The notes under the pieces are model-generated. The model saw only the letters and a list, made by a program, of their open reading frames with translations, was not told the origin of the DNA and made no database searches. This document shows, piece by piece, positions 19,042-28,083 of a stretch of 64,000 nt of DNA. The stretch is from Chitinophaga caseinilytica (lineage in GTDB: Bacteria > Bacteroidota > Bacteroidia > Chitinophagales > Chitinophagaceae), in assembly GCF_038396765.1 (NCBI RefSeq), contig NZ_CP150096.1:2401001-2465000 (forward strand), written 5' to 3'. Positions within the stretch are counted from its first letter, which is position 1. Each line of letters opens with the position of its first letter. Made by a program: the position numbers and the translations under genes.

Positions 19042-20201
19042 TCAATAGGCAATTGTGGTAAATACGATTTGCTTGTAGTCGTCATATTCGAATAGCACGC
19101 CTACTTTCCGGCGCCCGTTTTCCACGAGGTCGGAATAAGCGGTATGGGAGTTGCGGCGCGGATTGTTGGGCCGGTTGGCGATCGGGATGTTTTTGTAGTA
19201 CGACTTCCCGTCGTTGCGGCTCACGCGCAGCACGAGGTTGTTCCGCTGTGCGGTGTCGGCATTGTTGCAAACGATCAGCCGGCGGTTGCGGGCATTCCCG
19301 ACGCTCAGCACGGAGCCCTGGCACACGGGGTCGGGCAGTTGCCGGTCGAAATAGGTACTGTCCCACGACTGGCCGCCATCGCTGCTTTCGGCGATGATGC
19401 GATACCGTTCGTTGCCCTGCTGGTTGCGGATGTTCATGACCATCCGGTTGCCTTTCAGTTGCGCGGCCATGGCTTCGTTGCCGCCGGGGAAAGTCACCGT
19501 TTCGCTGAGGTGGAAGGTTTTGCCATGGTCGTCTGAATAGTAGCCGTGGGCTTTGTAATCCCCGAAATCGGGTTGCGGTTTACCGGCAGAATGGTTCGCG
19601 GAAACGTAAATACGGCCCTTGAATGTACCGTCGGCGAACTGGAGGGCATGGCCAGGCGTGTTGGCATAACTGCGCCAGTCTTCCGGGAAGTTGTACGCCG
19701 GGTTTTTGCCGGGCATGTTGGGGCGGTGGGCCTGCGTGGTGATGTTCACCGCATCCGACCAGGTGGCGCCGCCATCGATGGAGGTTTTATACCAGACCTC
19801 GCGGAGCCCTTTGCCTTTGCGCACTTCTCCTTCGTGGTTATCCCCGGTATTGTAAAAAGAAAAATCCGGCCCTTCGGGTACGCGGGATCGGTAAGATCCA
19901 CCACCGGCGCGGGATTGCCGGCTTGCAGGTTGTTGTAGTCGACTACCGTGCGCAGCGGCCCCCAGGTTTTTCCGCCGTCTTTACTTTCCTTCAATACGAT
20001 ATTGATATCGCCGAAATCGCCGGCATGGTCTACCCGTCCTTCGCAAAAGGCCAGCAACTTACCGCCGGTGGATATGATGGCGGGGATGCGGTAACTTTTG
20101 TGCCCTTCCTGCCCGCCGGTAAAAACGGGCGTGAAAGATTGCGCCTGCGTTTTCCAGCCAGCGAGCGCCAATACGATACATAGAAAATATGCTTTGATCA
20201 T
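19042..20201 (-). CDS. exo-sialidase (GH33-like BNR-repeat neuraminidase), frameshifted
   Basis: A secreted six-bladed propeller enzyme that frees terminal sialic acid. The N-terminal frame has a signal peptide (ACA-type end at AGWKTQAQ), the Arg-Ile-Pro motif in SYRIPAI, the catalytic-acid region GRVDHAGDFGDINIV and the first Asp box (SKDGGKTWG). The downstream frame carries further Asp boxes (SIDGGATW, SDDHGKTF, SSDGGQSW) and the C-terminal Arg/Tyr region (NSHTAYSDLVENGRRKVGVLFEYDD). The break is at an A-run at 19854-19858 (T5 on the coding strand); one more T gives GRIFLFYNTGDNHEGEVRKG, the expected family sequence, and about 386 residues. It lies between the esterase and the hexosaminidase in the operon. 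Loss of function would be odd in so complete an operon, so an indel error is favoured. Confidence 0.9.
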
Positions 20202-20210
20202 GATCTGTTT

Positions 20211-21695
20211 TTAAGGTTCGATACGGATGCGGAACGTGGATGCCGGTAATCCGGCGGCGTTCACGAGGTTTGCGTCTGTAAAGGGCTGCCATCCGTAATA
20301 TACGAAAGCAGGCTTTGCGGAAGAGGGGATTTCCACGGTATTTCCATGAACGGAAGCCGGCGCGGAATGCGTCCCGTCCAGCGAAAACCCCTTCAGCAAG
20401 GCGCCCCCGGCGGCTGCCAGTCCCTCCGCCCATTTGAAATGAAGAATGATTTTTCCCTGCCGGTACACCGCCTTTTCCACGAGCGGGCCCGACGGCACCA
20501 CGTTCCCGAATTTATAAAAATCATGGAGCGCCCAGGCGGCGAGGCGGTAGCCTACGGTCCGTTTGTCGGTCGGGTGCACATCGTTGCGGGCGCCCACGTC
20601 GCTGGAAACGGCCATGCCGGTGTTGGGCGTCATTTGCAGTATCCGGCGCTGTTCGTCGCGGAATTGCGGCCATAGTTGGGAGCGGTAACCGGAACTGTCT
20701 ATCGAGGAAAGCTGCACGAAGTAGCAGGGCACGCCGGGCCAGAAAGCCCTGTACGCCTGCATCATCACATCGAATAGCCTGCCGTATTCCGCCACCCGTG
20801 CGGTTTCCTGCGCGTTGGTTTCGCCCTGGTAGAAAAGGATCCCTGCCACAGGGTTGCCCGTCAGTTCCCGCAATCCCTTTTCGAACGCGAACCCGGGTTT
20901 ATATCCATGCGCAGGGCCTCCGGCACTTGTGTCGTGCCCACGGTTCTGCCGCCCGCGCTCCCTCGACCAATCCGGCAATGCGGGATTGCGAAGCCAGTTG
21001 CCCCACACCTTTTGCGAAAATGCACTGTCGGCCAGCAGGGCTTCTTTCGGCACGAACGTTTCCAGCGGAGCACCGCCGATGGCGAGGTGCACCAGGCCCA
21101 CCGGCACGCCGGCCGATGCCGTCACTTTCTCCGCGAAATAATACGCCACCGCGCTCATATCCGCCAGGGAGGCGGAATCGCAGCGTTGCCAGGCACCGGT
21201 GTAAAACACGCCGTTGTCGATAAGCTGCATCAGGCTGTCGGAGAAAAGTTGGTTGTAAATCCCTTTTCCCACGTACGTCGGATTATACCAGCGCACCGGC
21301 CCACGCGTGATGTTCTGGCGCGCTTCGGCATAATGCGCTTCGTTGCGCATCGGGAATTCCATGTTCGACTGCCCCAGGCAAAGCCAGACGTCGCCGACGA
21401 GGAGGTCTTTCAGGACCAGGGTGTCCTTTCCCGCCGTGATGCGCATATCCGCCGGCTGTGCGTTCGCCCTCAACGGCCCGATGCGGATTTGCCAGCTGCT
21501 GTCTTTCCCGGTGCGCACGGAGGCGGATTTTCCGGAGAAGGAAAGCTGCACGGTTGCGCCGGGCGTGGCTTTTCCGCTGATAGAAACGGGTTTTCCGCGC
21601 TGCAACACCATATGGTCCATCCATTGCGGACTGATTCTGATCTGTCCGAAAGCCGTTACCGGAAAAATTATCAGCCATGCGATGCTCCTGACCAT
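20211..21695 (-). CDS. sialate O-acetylesterase-like SGNH esterase
   Basis: A 494-residue exported esterase of the SASA family that removes O-acetyl groups blocking sialidase or lyase. The signal peptide (MVRSIAWLIIFPVTAFGQ) fixes the start at 21695; longer in-frame starts have no signal and lie inside the epimerase gene. SGNH blocks are visible: LGQSNMEFPM (nucleophile Ser), GGAPLETFV, FYQGETNA (Asn/Gln oxyanion region) and the C-terminal Asp/His in DVHPTDKRTVGYRLA. It overlaps the 3' end of the epimerase gene by 25 bases, so translation is likely coupled. A 9-O- or 4-O-acetyl preference cannot be read from sequence. Confidence 0.9.
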   Translation of the reverse strand: MVRSIAWLIIFPVTAFGQIRISPQWMDHMVLQRGKPVSISGKATPGATVQLSFSGKSASVRTGKDSSWQIRIGPLRANAQPADMRITAGKDTLVLKDLLVGDVWLCLGQSNMEFPMRNEAHYAEARQNITRGPVRWYNPTYVGKGIYNQLFSDSLMQLIDNGVFYTGAWQRCDSASLADMSAVAYYFAEKVTASAGVPVGLVHLAIGGAPLETFVPKEALLADSAFSQKVWGNWLRNPALPDWSRERGRQNRGHDTSAGGPAHGYKPGFAFEKGLRELTGNPVAGILFYQGETNAQETARVAEYGRLFDVMMQAYRAFWPGVPCYFVQLSSIDSSGYRSQLWPQFRDEQRRILQMTPNTGMAVSSDVGARNDVHPTDKRTVGYRLAAWALHDFYKFGNVVPSGPLVEKAVYRQGKIILHFKWAEGLAAAGGALLKGFSLDGTHSAPASVHGNTVEIPSSAKPAFVYYGWQPFTDANLVNAAGLPASTFRIRIEP

Positions 21696-22885
21696 ACGGC
21701 GTTCTTTTGCAGGTGATTGTTCAGGATTTGCATGCAATACCATTCCTGCCGCGGCAAATGGAACGGGCCTTTGAACAGGTTGCCCTTGGCCGTTTGCGCG
21801 ATGCTGCCGTCGCGGTGGAGGTAGCCGTACCATTCGCCGTTTTCCTTGTCGTGGAAGCGGGAGTAGGAATAGTCGTGTACCATCCGGTGCCATTCGGCAT
21901 ATTTGGGATTGCCCGTCACCAGGTAGGCGAGGAGCGTGGCGATGATGGCTTCGTTGTGCGGCCACCAGAACTTCATGTCCTGCCAGTATTCCTGTACGGG
22001 TTTGTTGTAGACGTCGCGGAAATAGAGGATGCCGCCGTGCTGGTGGTCCCATCCGCGTTCCCACATATAATCGAGCATGCGGCAGCCGAGGTCGATGAGC
22101 CGGGGATCGTTGCCGCGATGCACCGCTTCGTGCAGGATGAACCACGCGCCTTCGATGGCGTGCCCGGGGTTGAGGGTGCGGCCGTCGATATGATCGATGA
22201 TGCTCCCGTCGGGCGCCACCTGTTCCATCACGCAGCGGATATCATCTTTCACGAAGTATTTTTCTATCTCGTCGATCCATTGGCTGATCAGCGCATCGCA
22301 CCGGGGATCGCCGATGGTGTCGCGGAGTTGCTGGGCGGTGTTGAGCATGATCATGGGAACGCCGATCCCTTTGGCCGGGCGCGTAGGTTCGAATTTCGGA
22401 TCGAGCAGGCCCGGTGTGGTGGCGTATTCCACGCATTTGCCGAACAGCGCCCGTGCACGGGTGGCTGCTTCTTCGCTTCCCGTAGCCCTCGCATAGGCCG
22501 CCATGGCGATCACGGCAAAGGTTTCGGAGAAGAAATACCGGCGCTTGCGGATGGGAGCGCCGTTGCGCGCCACATGGAAAAACATCCGCCCGTCGGTATC
22601 GAAGCAATGCCGGTTGAGGAAATCATATCCCAGCTTCGCACCTTCCAGCCACTCCGGGCTCTGCACCACGGAATTGTACAGAGTAGACAGCAGCCAGGTA
22701 GCCCGCCCCTGAATCCAGACGGCCTTGTCGTCGTCTATGAGCTGGCCGTTGGCGTCGCGCATGAGGAGGAAACCGCCGTGCTCGTGGTCGTACGACCGCG
22801 GGAACCAGAACGGAACGGTATCGTTCAGTAGTTGGCCGGTGTAAAAGTCGCGCAGCGCTTCGAGTTCGGGAAAAGAATATTGCAT
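21671..22885 (-). CDS. N-acylglucosamine 2-epimerase (NanE-II type)
   Basis: A 404-residue (alpha/alpha)6-barrel epimerase of the AGE/RnBP family. In sialic-acid pathways of Bacteroidota it turns the N-acetylmannosamine released by NanA into N-acetylglucosamine without phosphorylation. Conserved parts seen: WIQGRATWLLSTLYN, RRYFFSETFAVIAMAAY, LNPGHAIEGAWFILHEA (catalytic His region), WERGWDHQHGGILYFRD and KFWWPHNEAIIATLLAY (second His). No signal peptide, so cytoplasmic. It sits between the symporter and the esterase. The following step needs a GlcNAc kinase, which is not in this window. Confidence 0.93.
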   Translation of the reverse strand: MQYSFPELEALRDFYTGQLLNDTVPFWFPRSYDHEHGGFLLMRDANGQLIDDDKAVWIQGRATWLLSTLYNSVVQSPEWLEGAKLGYDFLNRHCFDTDGRMFFHVARNGAPIRKRRYFFSETFAVIAMAAYARATGSEEAATRARALFGKCVEYATTPGLLDPKFEPTRPAKGIGVPMIMLNTAQQLRDTIGDPRCDALISQWIDEIEKYFVKDDIRCVMEQVAPDGSIIDHIDGRTLNPGHAIEGAWFILHEAVHRGNDPRLIDLGCRMLDYMWERGWDHQHGGILYFRDVYNKPVQEYWQDMKFWWPHNEAIIATLLAYLVTGNPKYAEWHRMVHDYSYSRFHDKENGEWYGYLHRDGSIAQTAKGNLFKGPFHLPRQEWYCMQILNNHLQKNAVWSGASHG

Positions 22886-22899
22886 AAGTCGTTATTTTT

Positions 22900-25517
22900 T
22901 TATCGATAGATGGTTAAACCGGAAATGTTTTGTGTTTTCGGGAAAAGCACGCTCCAGCCGTATCCGGCTATCACGCAGGATGCGAGCCCTGTGAAGGCGT
23001 ACATCAGCAGGTGCATGTCGGTGAATTGCAGCAGTACGACCTGTATCGCCGCGCTGGCCACGAACCCCGCAACCGCGCCGGCGTCCGTGGCGCGGCGGGT
23101 AAAGATCCCCAGCACGAAGAGCCCGCCAACCCCGCCGGTAAACAGGCCGAGGATGAGGTTGAACTGGTCCCACAGCGAGGTGGCGCCATGTTCCGCCATC
23201 GACCAGGCGATCCCCGTTCCCGCGAGCCCCACGATCAGCGTGGTGAGCTTCGCGGAACGGAGATAGAATTTGTCGCCCTTTCCGGGTTGCAGGCGCCGGA
23301 GGAAATCATTCACGAAAACCGTGGAAACCCCGTTCAGACTGCCGTTCAGGCTGCCCATGGCCGCGGCGAAAATGGCGGTGATCACCAATCCTGCCACGCC
23401 GGCGGGCAATTGCGTCACGATGTACCAGGGGAAAATGGTGTCCTGTGCATCCAGCGCCATGTTGACCTGCCCGGGATGATCGCGGTAAAACAAAAAGAGT
23501 AGCGTGCCGATGGCGAAAAAAATGATGGTAGACGGAAGGGTGAGCCAGGCGCCGAGTTTGAGACTGCGAACGGCCGTTTTCTCGTCGGGCGTGGTCAGGT
23601 AGCGTTGCACCACGGTCTGATCGCAGCCGTACTGGATGAGATTGAGCGTGAACCCGCCGATGATCACCACCCAGAAGGTGGCAGACGAAAAATCGAAACG
23701 GAAGTCGAACAGCTTCAGTTTGTCGTATTGCGCGAGCGTCCGCGAAACCGCCGCCCCGTCGCTGGTGAGCGACATCGGGATGAGGACCAGCGCCAGCAGC
23801 GCGCCCGCCAGCAAAATGATCACCTGTACCACTTCCGTCCAGATCACCGCCTCGATGCCGCCGAGCACGGTGTAAAACAGGCTCACGGCGCCCATGAGGA
23901 GAATGCTCAGTTTAACGTCGATGCCGGTTACGACAGACAGGGCGATGGCCGGCAGCAGGATCACGATGCCCATCCGCCCGAGCTGCAATAAAATGTACAT
24001 GCCCGCGGAAACGGAGCGCACGGCGTAGCTGAACCGTTTTTCCAGGTATTCGTAAGATGATGTAACCCCCAGCCTGCGGTAATACGGTATGAAAAAGCGC
24101 ACCACGAACGGCATGCAGCAAATGATGGTCATGAGGAGGAAGAAGTACGTCCAGTCGGTGGCATAGGTTTTTGCCGGAATGCCGATGAACGTGATGGCGC
24201 TCAGTTTGGCGCCGAAGATGCTGAGGCCCGTCGCCCACCCGGGGATTTTTTCGCCGCCTTTGAAATAGTCGGCGGTGGAATGCTGGTGCCGCGACGTCCA
24301 CAACCCGATGATCACCATCCCGATGAAATACAGCGCCAATACGATGTAGTCGGTGGTGGAGAAGAAAGACGGTTTGCTGATGGAGCCCCGCAGCACGTCA
24401 ATGGTCCGCGTGCCGGGGCGCACCTCCCCGCTGGGGATGTAAATGTCGCCGTTCCATTTCACAGCCGTAGCGGTGACCGGCGCGAGGTAAGGGAGCTGGC
24501 CTGCAACGGTCCAGGTGTCGGTAATGGTATTGTATAAAAGAATGTCGGTATTAAAACCGGGATGGTTGTTGAGGATGCGCAGTTTTTCTTCCGTCAGTTC
24601 CGCTTTGGCTTCGCCGGTTGCCCGGGCGATTTGCGCGTTGAGGTTTTCGATCCGGTGGAAGATGTTGCCCTTGTCGCCGCCGGCCACCAGGATATAACTG
24701 GCGCCGGTGGCCACTGCGGTGGCAGCGGAAAGATGGGTAATGCCTTTTTCGTCGTGGATGGGCGCGATGGCCGACCAGCGGTCGCTGCCGGGGTCGTACC
24801 GCCAGGCGGCGGAGCTCAGTTCGCTGATGCCGGAATCGGTGCGCGCGCGGCCGCCGATGAGAAATAGTTGTGTTTTGGAACCGTTGGACTGTGCCACCAG
24901 CACGCTGTGGGAAAGCGGTTTGGGGATGGGCGAAAGCCGCTTCCATGCGGGAGCGGCGGAGGAAAGGTCGATGGAAAGGAAAGCGTCGGAAACGCGTTCG
25001 CTGTTTTCGCCGCCGGCCACGAATACGGTGGAGCCGATGGCGGTGGCCGAAGCATTGGTGAGCGGGAAAGGCAGGGATGGCAGGTCTTTCACGACTACGC
25101 GCCCCTGCCATTGGAGGAGGAACGCCTGCGCGAGGGGGCCGCCGGCATTTTCGCCGCCTATGCACACTACGCCAGCTGGCACGGTGGCACTGGCACCATA
25201 GGCGACAGACCGGCCGAGCGGGAACGTGGAAACCGTATCGCCGCGGAGCACATAAACTTCGTTGCGGTAGGTTTTGGTACCGCCGGCCCAGGGCTTGGCG
25301 TCGGGGAAATTGGCGCCGCCGGCCAGGAGCAGCACATTGTTGTGTACGCCCGTGAAGGCACCCGCAACACCAGGTTGCGGGGCGCCATCGGGCAGTTCAG
25401 GCAGTTTGGCGGCAACATCCCATCGGATATGGTTCGGTTGTTGCGCGCTGCCTTTATTGATCCAGGAAAAAACAGGCTTGCTGTCAGCATGAATCTGATG
25501 TCTCGGATGAATCGCAT
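22900..25517 (-). CDS. kelch mutarotase-like domain fused to a sodium/solute symporter, frameshifted
   Basis: Two activities in one chain of about 872 residues. The N-terminal half is an exported kelch propeller (repeats such as SVLVAQSNGSKTQLFLIGGRA and SYILVAGGDKGNIF) like the sialic-acid mutarotase NanM. From about residue 388 (TTDYIVLALYFIGMVIIGLW) it becomes a sodium:solute symporter with some 13 membrane segments, including GAKLSAITFIGIPAKTYATDW and GGIEAVIWTEVVQVIILLAG. The start at ATG 25517 gives a signal peptide (MRFIRDIRFMLTASLFF); the frame breaks at an A-run at 25467-25472 (T6 coding), and one more T joins it to SWINKGSAQQPNHIRWD. The gene starts five bases after the nanA stop. 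Fusion would place the mutarotase on the periplasmic face beside the Na+-driven importer. Substrate Neu5Ac is inferred from context. Confidence 0.88.
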
Positions 25518-25522
25518 GTTAT

Positions 25523-26458
25523 TCAGGAATGGGTCTTGGCCGCGGGCCGGGATTTAAATTGATCGAACCCCAACGCGGCAACGTCTTCTTTAAACAGCTC
25601 GAACTGTGCGCCGCTCATGTTGGAGACCGGAAGCCGGAATTCCCCGCAATCCAGCCCGATCAGTTTCATATACGCTTTTCCGGTAGCGATGCCGCCGTAT
25701 TTGCCGAGCAGGCGGATCATGTCGATCGACTGCTGTTGCAACTGCGCGGCCTTTTCCAGCTTACCGTTTTCGAAAGCGGCCGTCAACCGGTGATATAGCG
25801 GCGCTGCGTAGTTGAACGTACTGCCCACGGCCCCTTTGGCGCCGATGGCGAGTGCCGGCAGCATGTTTTCGTCGCGGCCCCAGAGCATGTCGTACTTACC
25901 GGCTTTGAAATTCCTGCAGGAAAGGAAGTCCATGAAATCCTCGTGCGTGTATTTCACCCCGGCGAAGTTGGGGATCTTCCCGTCTACGGCCTGGAGCAGG
26001 TCGTACATCGCGAAGCTCACACCGTTCAGCACGGGGATGTGATAGTAGTAAAACGGCATGTCGGGCACAACGGCGGCCAGTTCTGCGCAGCACCGGGCGA
26101 GGGCTTCCACGCTGGCGGGCTTGAAGTAGAACGGCGCGGTGAACGATACGGCGTAAATACCTGCGTCTCTCGCATGCAGCGCCAGCTCTTTACAGTCGGC
26201 GAGGCAGGTGCCGCCGAGCAGGAGCATTACTTTGAAATCGTCGTCGCCCCGGGTACATTCGGCCCAGGCCGTGGTCACGGTTTTCTTTTCGGCGACGGTC
26301 ATGGAAACGCCCTCGCCGGTGGAGCCGCAGATGAAAGCGCCTTTAACGCCGTTGGCTCTCAACAGGCGGTAATACTCCGGGATCAGTTTCGTGTTCAGTG
26401 CTCCGGCCTCGTTCATGGGCGTGAAGGGAGCGGCAATCAGTCCTTGCAAATGTTTCAT
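25523..26458 (-). CDS. nanA: N-acetylneuraminate lyase
   Basis: A 311-residue class I aldolase of the DHDPS/NAL family that cleaves sialic acid into N-acetylmannosamine and pyruvate. Visible residues: the carboxylate-binding GSTGEG (45-50), the catalytic tyrosine in FYYYHIPVL (about Tyr138/139) and the Schiff-base lysine in FAGVKYTHEDF (Lys169). The extended substrate pattern TAPFYFKP and the context with sialidase, acetylesterase and epimerase favour NAL over dihydrodipicolinate synthase. It lies 32 bases after susD and five bases before the symporter gene. Confidence 0.94.
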   Translation of the reverse strand: MKHLQGLIAAPFTPMNEAGALNTKLIPEYYRLLRANGVKGAFICGSTGEGVSMTVAEKKTVTTAWAECTRGDDDFKVMLLLGGTCLADCKELALHARDAGIYAVSFTAPFYFKPASVEALARCCAELAAVVPDMPFYYYHIPVLNGVSFAMYDLLQAVDGKIPNFAGVKYTHEDFMDFLSCRNFKAGKYDMLWGRDENMLPALAIGAKGAVGSTFNYAAPLYHRLTAAFENGKLEKAAQLQQQSIDMIRLLGKYGGIATGKAYMKLIGLDCGEFRLPVSNMSGAQFELFKEDVAALGFDQFKSRPAAKTHS

Positions 26459-26490
26459 GCGCTTCAGAATCGTTGATGATGGATATGTAG

Positions 26491-28062
26491 TTATTGTGGT
26501 TTGGCGGTCATGTATCCGGGCGTCTGGTTTACGAGCGGATCGTTCGTCCAGATGGCGGGCTCCACGGGCCAGAGGACCTTGTATCCCTGGGTGGCTTTAT
26601 CGAGCACGCCGAAAGGATGCGCGGCGGATTTGAAGACCATGGGCTGGCCTGCCACCTGCATGCGGCGCAGATCGTACCAGCGTTTGCCTTCGAACACGAA
26701 CTCCTTGCTCCGCTCCCGGAAAATCGCCAGTTCATTGGCGTCTTTGCCGCCGTTCACGAAAGGCGTGGGGTCGTTGCCCGGCCCGTAAGCCCTGTCGCGG
26801 ATGGCTTTGATGTAAACCGTGGGGTCCTGGCCCTGGGCGTTGGCGATCTCGGCGAGCATGAGCTGCCGGTCGGCCTCGCGGTATACCGGCCAGTCGTCGG
26901 CGAAATAGCGCTTGTTGGCATCGATGGTGCCGAGGAACTTCACCAGGGCGGTGTTGCGGACGGTCACCACGTAGGGCGTGGTGCTGGTGGTCACTTTGTA
27001 ATAATCATAGAAGGTGGCATTGCGGCGCGTATCCGCCACATCGTACGACTGGAAAAGCTCGAACGTATACCGGTACCGCTGGATCACCTGGAGGGAATTC
27101 ACATCCGCGATCTTCAGCGGGTCAACGAGGAAATTGCCCACGCCTTCGCTCACGAGCGAATCTTTATAATGCAGCCCGTTGAAGTTGAACGTCGAATACA
27201 GGTGGGAGGCTACGTTCATTTCCGATTCGGCCACCCGGTAACGGATGGCGAAGATAATTTCCGCATTTCCCTTGTTGTTGTAGGCGAACACGTTGGCGAA
27301 CGAAGGCAGCAACTGATAGCCGCCGATGGCCGTGAGCGCGGTTTTCGCTTCGTTCAGATCGGCGGTGTTGCCGTATACTTTGGCAGACCATAGAAAAACT
27401 TCGCCTTTCAGCATCCTCGCCGCATCGGGCGTGAACTGCGTTTTATCTGCGGAAGCCGAAGTGCCGAAGAATTGCATCGCCTGGTTGATGTCGCTTTTCA
27501 CGAGGGTGAGCACGTCCGCTTCGGAGGCTCTTGCCTTGCGCAGCTGCACAACGTCGGTGGTGCCGTTGAGGACTTCCGGTTCGGTGCGGATGGGCACGCC
27601 GCCGTAAGTGCGCAGCAGCTGGAAGTAATACCACGCCCGCATGGCATAGGCCTGTCCGAGGAGGTAATTTTTCTTTTCGGTGGAAAGGAAACCAGACTCG
27701 TTGGCTTTCTGGATGAAGAGGTTGAGCTGGAGGATCGGTGCGTAAAATCCGGCCCATCCCGTAACACCGGCAGAATTCTCCTCGATCCGCTGTTCGATGA
27801 CCTGGAGCTCGTTGAGGGAAGTATTCTGCACGTCCACGTTGCTCATGCCGCCGCCGCGCATTTCGCCCAAACGGTAAAACATGAACTGGTTATCGCGGAA
27901 CTGTTTGTGCAGCCCCACCATGAAATTGACGACCTGTGTCTCGTTCTTCCAGAAGTTGCCGTCACCGAAATAATCTTCGGGCGACAGTTCCAGCGTTTTC
28001 TGACAGGAGGCGAACAGTACCGTGACGAGCAGCGCCTTCGCGAAATATGTAAGTTTTTTCAT
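26491..28062 (-). CDS. SusD/RagB family lipoprotein of the sialic-acid operon
   Basis: A 523-residue surface lipoprotein with lipobox FASC (MKKLTYFAKALLVTVLFASC). SusD features: LELSPEDYFGDGNFWKNE, the helical repeat region (KKNYLLGQAYAMRAWYYFQLLRTYGGVPIRTEP) and the C-terminal block (YREADRQLMLAEIANAQG, KEFVFEGKRWYDLRRM). It sits 21 bases downstream of susC. In similar loci of Tannerella and Bacteroides the pair brings sialic acid or sialoglycan fragments through the outer membrane; that ligand is inferred here from the genes that follow. Confidence 0.94.
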   Translation of the reverse strand: MKKLTYFAKALLVTVLFASCQKTLELSPEDYFGDGNFWKNETQVVNFMVGLHKQFRDNQFMFYRLGEMRGGGMSNVDVQNTSLNELQVIEQRIEENSAGVTGWAGFYAPILQLNLFIQKANESGFLSTEKKNYLLGQAYAMRAWYYFQLLRTYGGVPIRTEPEVLNGTTDVVQLRKARASEADVLTLVKSDINQAMQFFGTSASADKTQFTPDAARMLKGEVFLWSAKVYGNTADLNEAKTALTAIGGYQLLPSFANVFAYNNKGNAEIIFAIRYRVAESEMNVASHLYSTFNFNGLHYKDSLVSEGVGNFLVDPLKIADVNSLQVIQRYRYTFELFQSYDVADTRRNATFYDYYKVTTSTTPYVVTVRNTALVKFLGTIDANKRYFADDWPVYREADRQLMLAEIANAQGQDPTVYIKAIRDRAYGPGNDPTPFVNGGKDANELAIFRERSKEFVFEGKRWYDLRRMQVAGQPMVFKSAAHPFGVLDKATQGYKVLWPVEPAIWTNDPLVNQTPGYMTAKPQ

Positions 28063-28083
28063 TTCGGAAATTTTTTGGATGGA

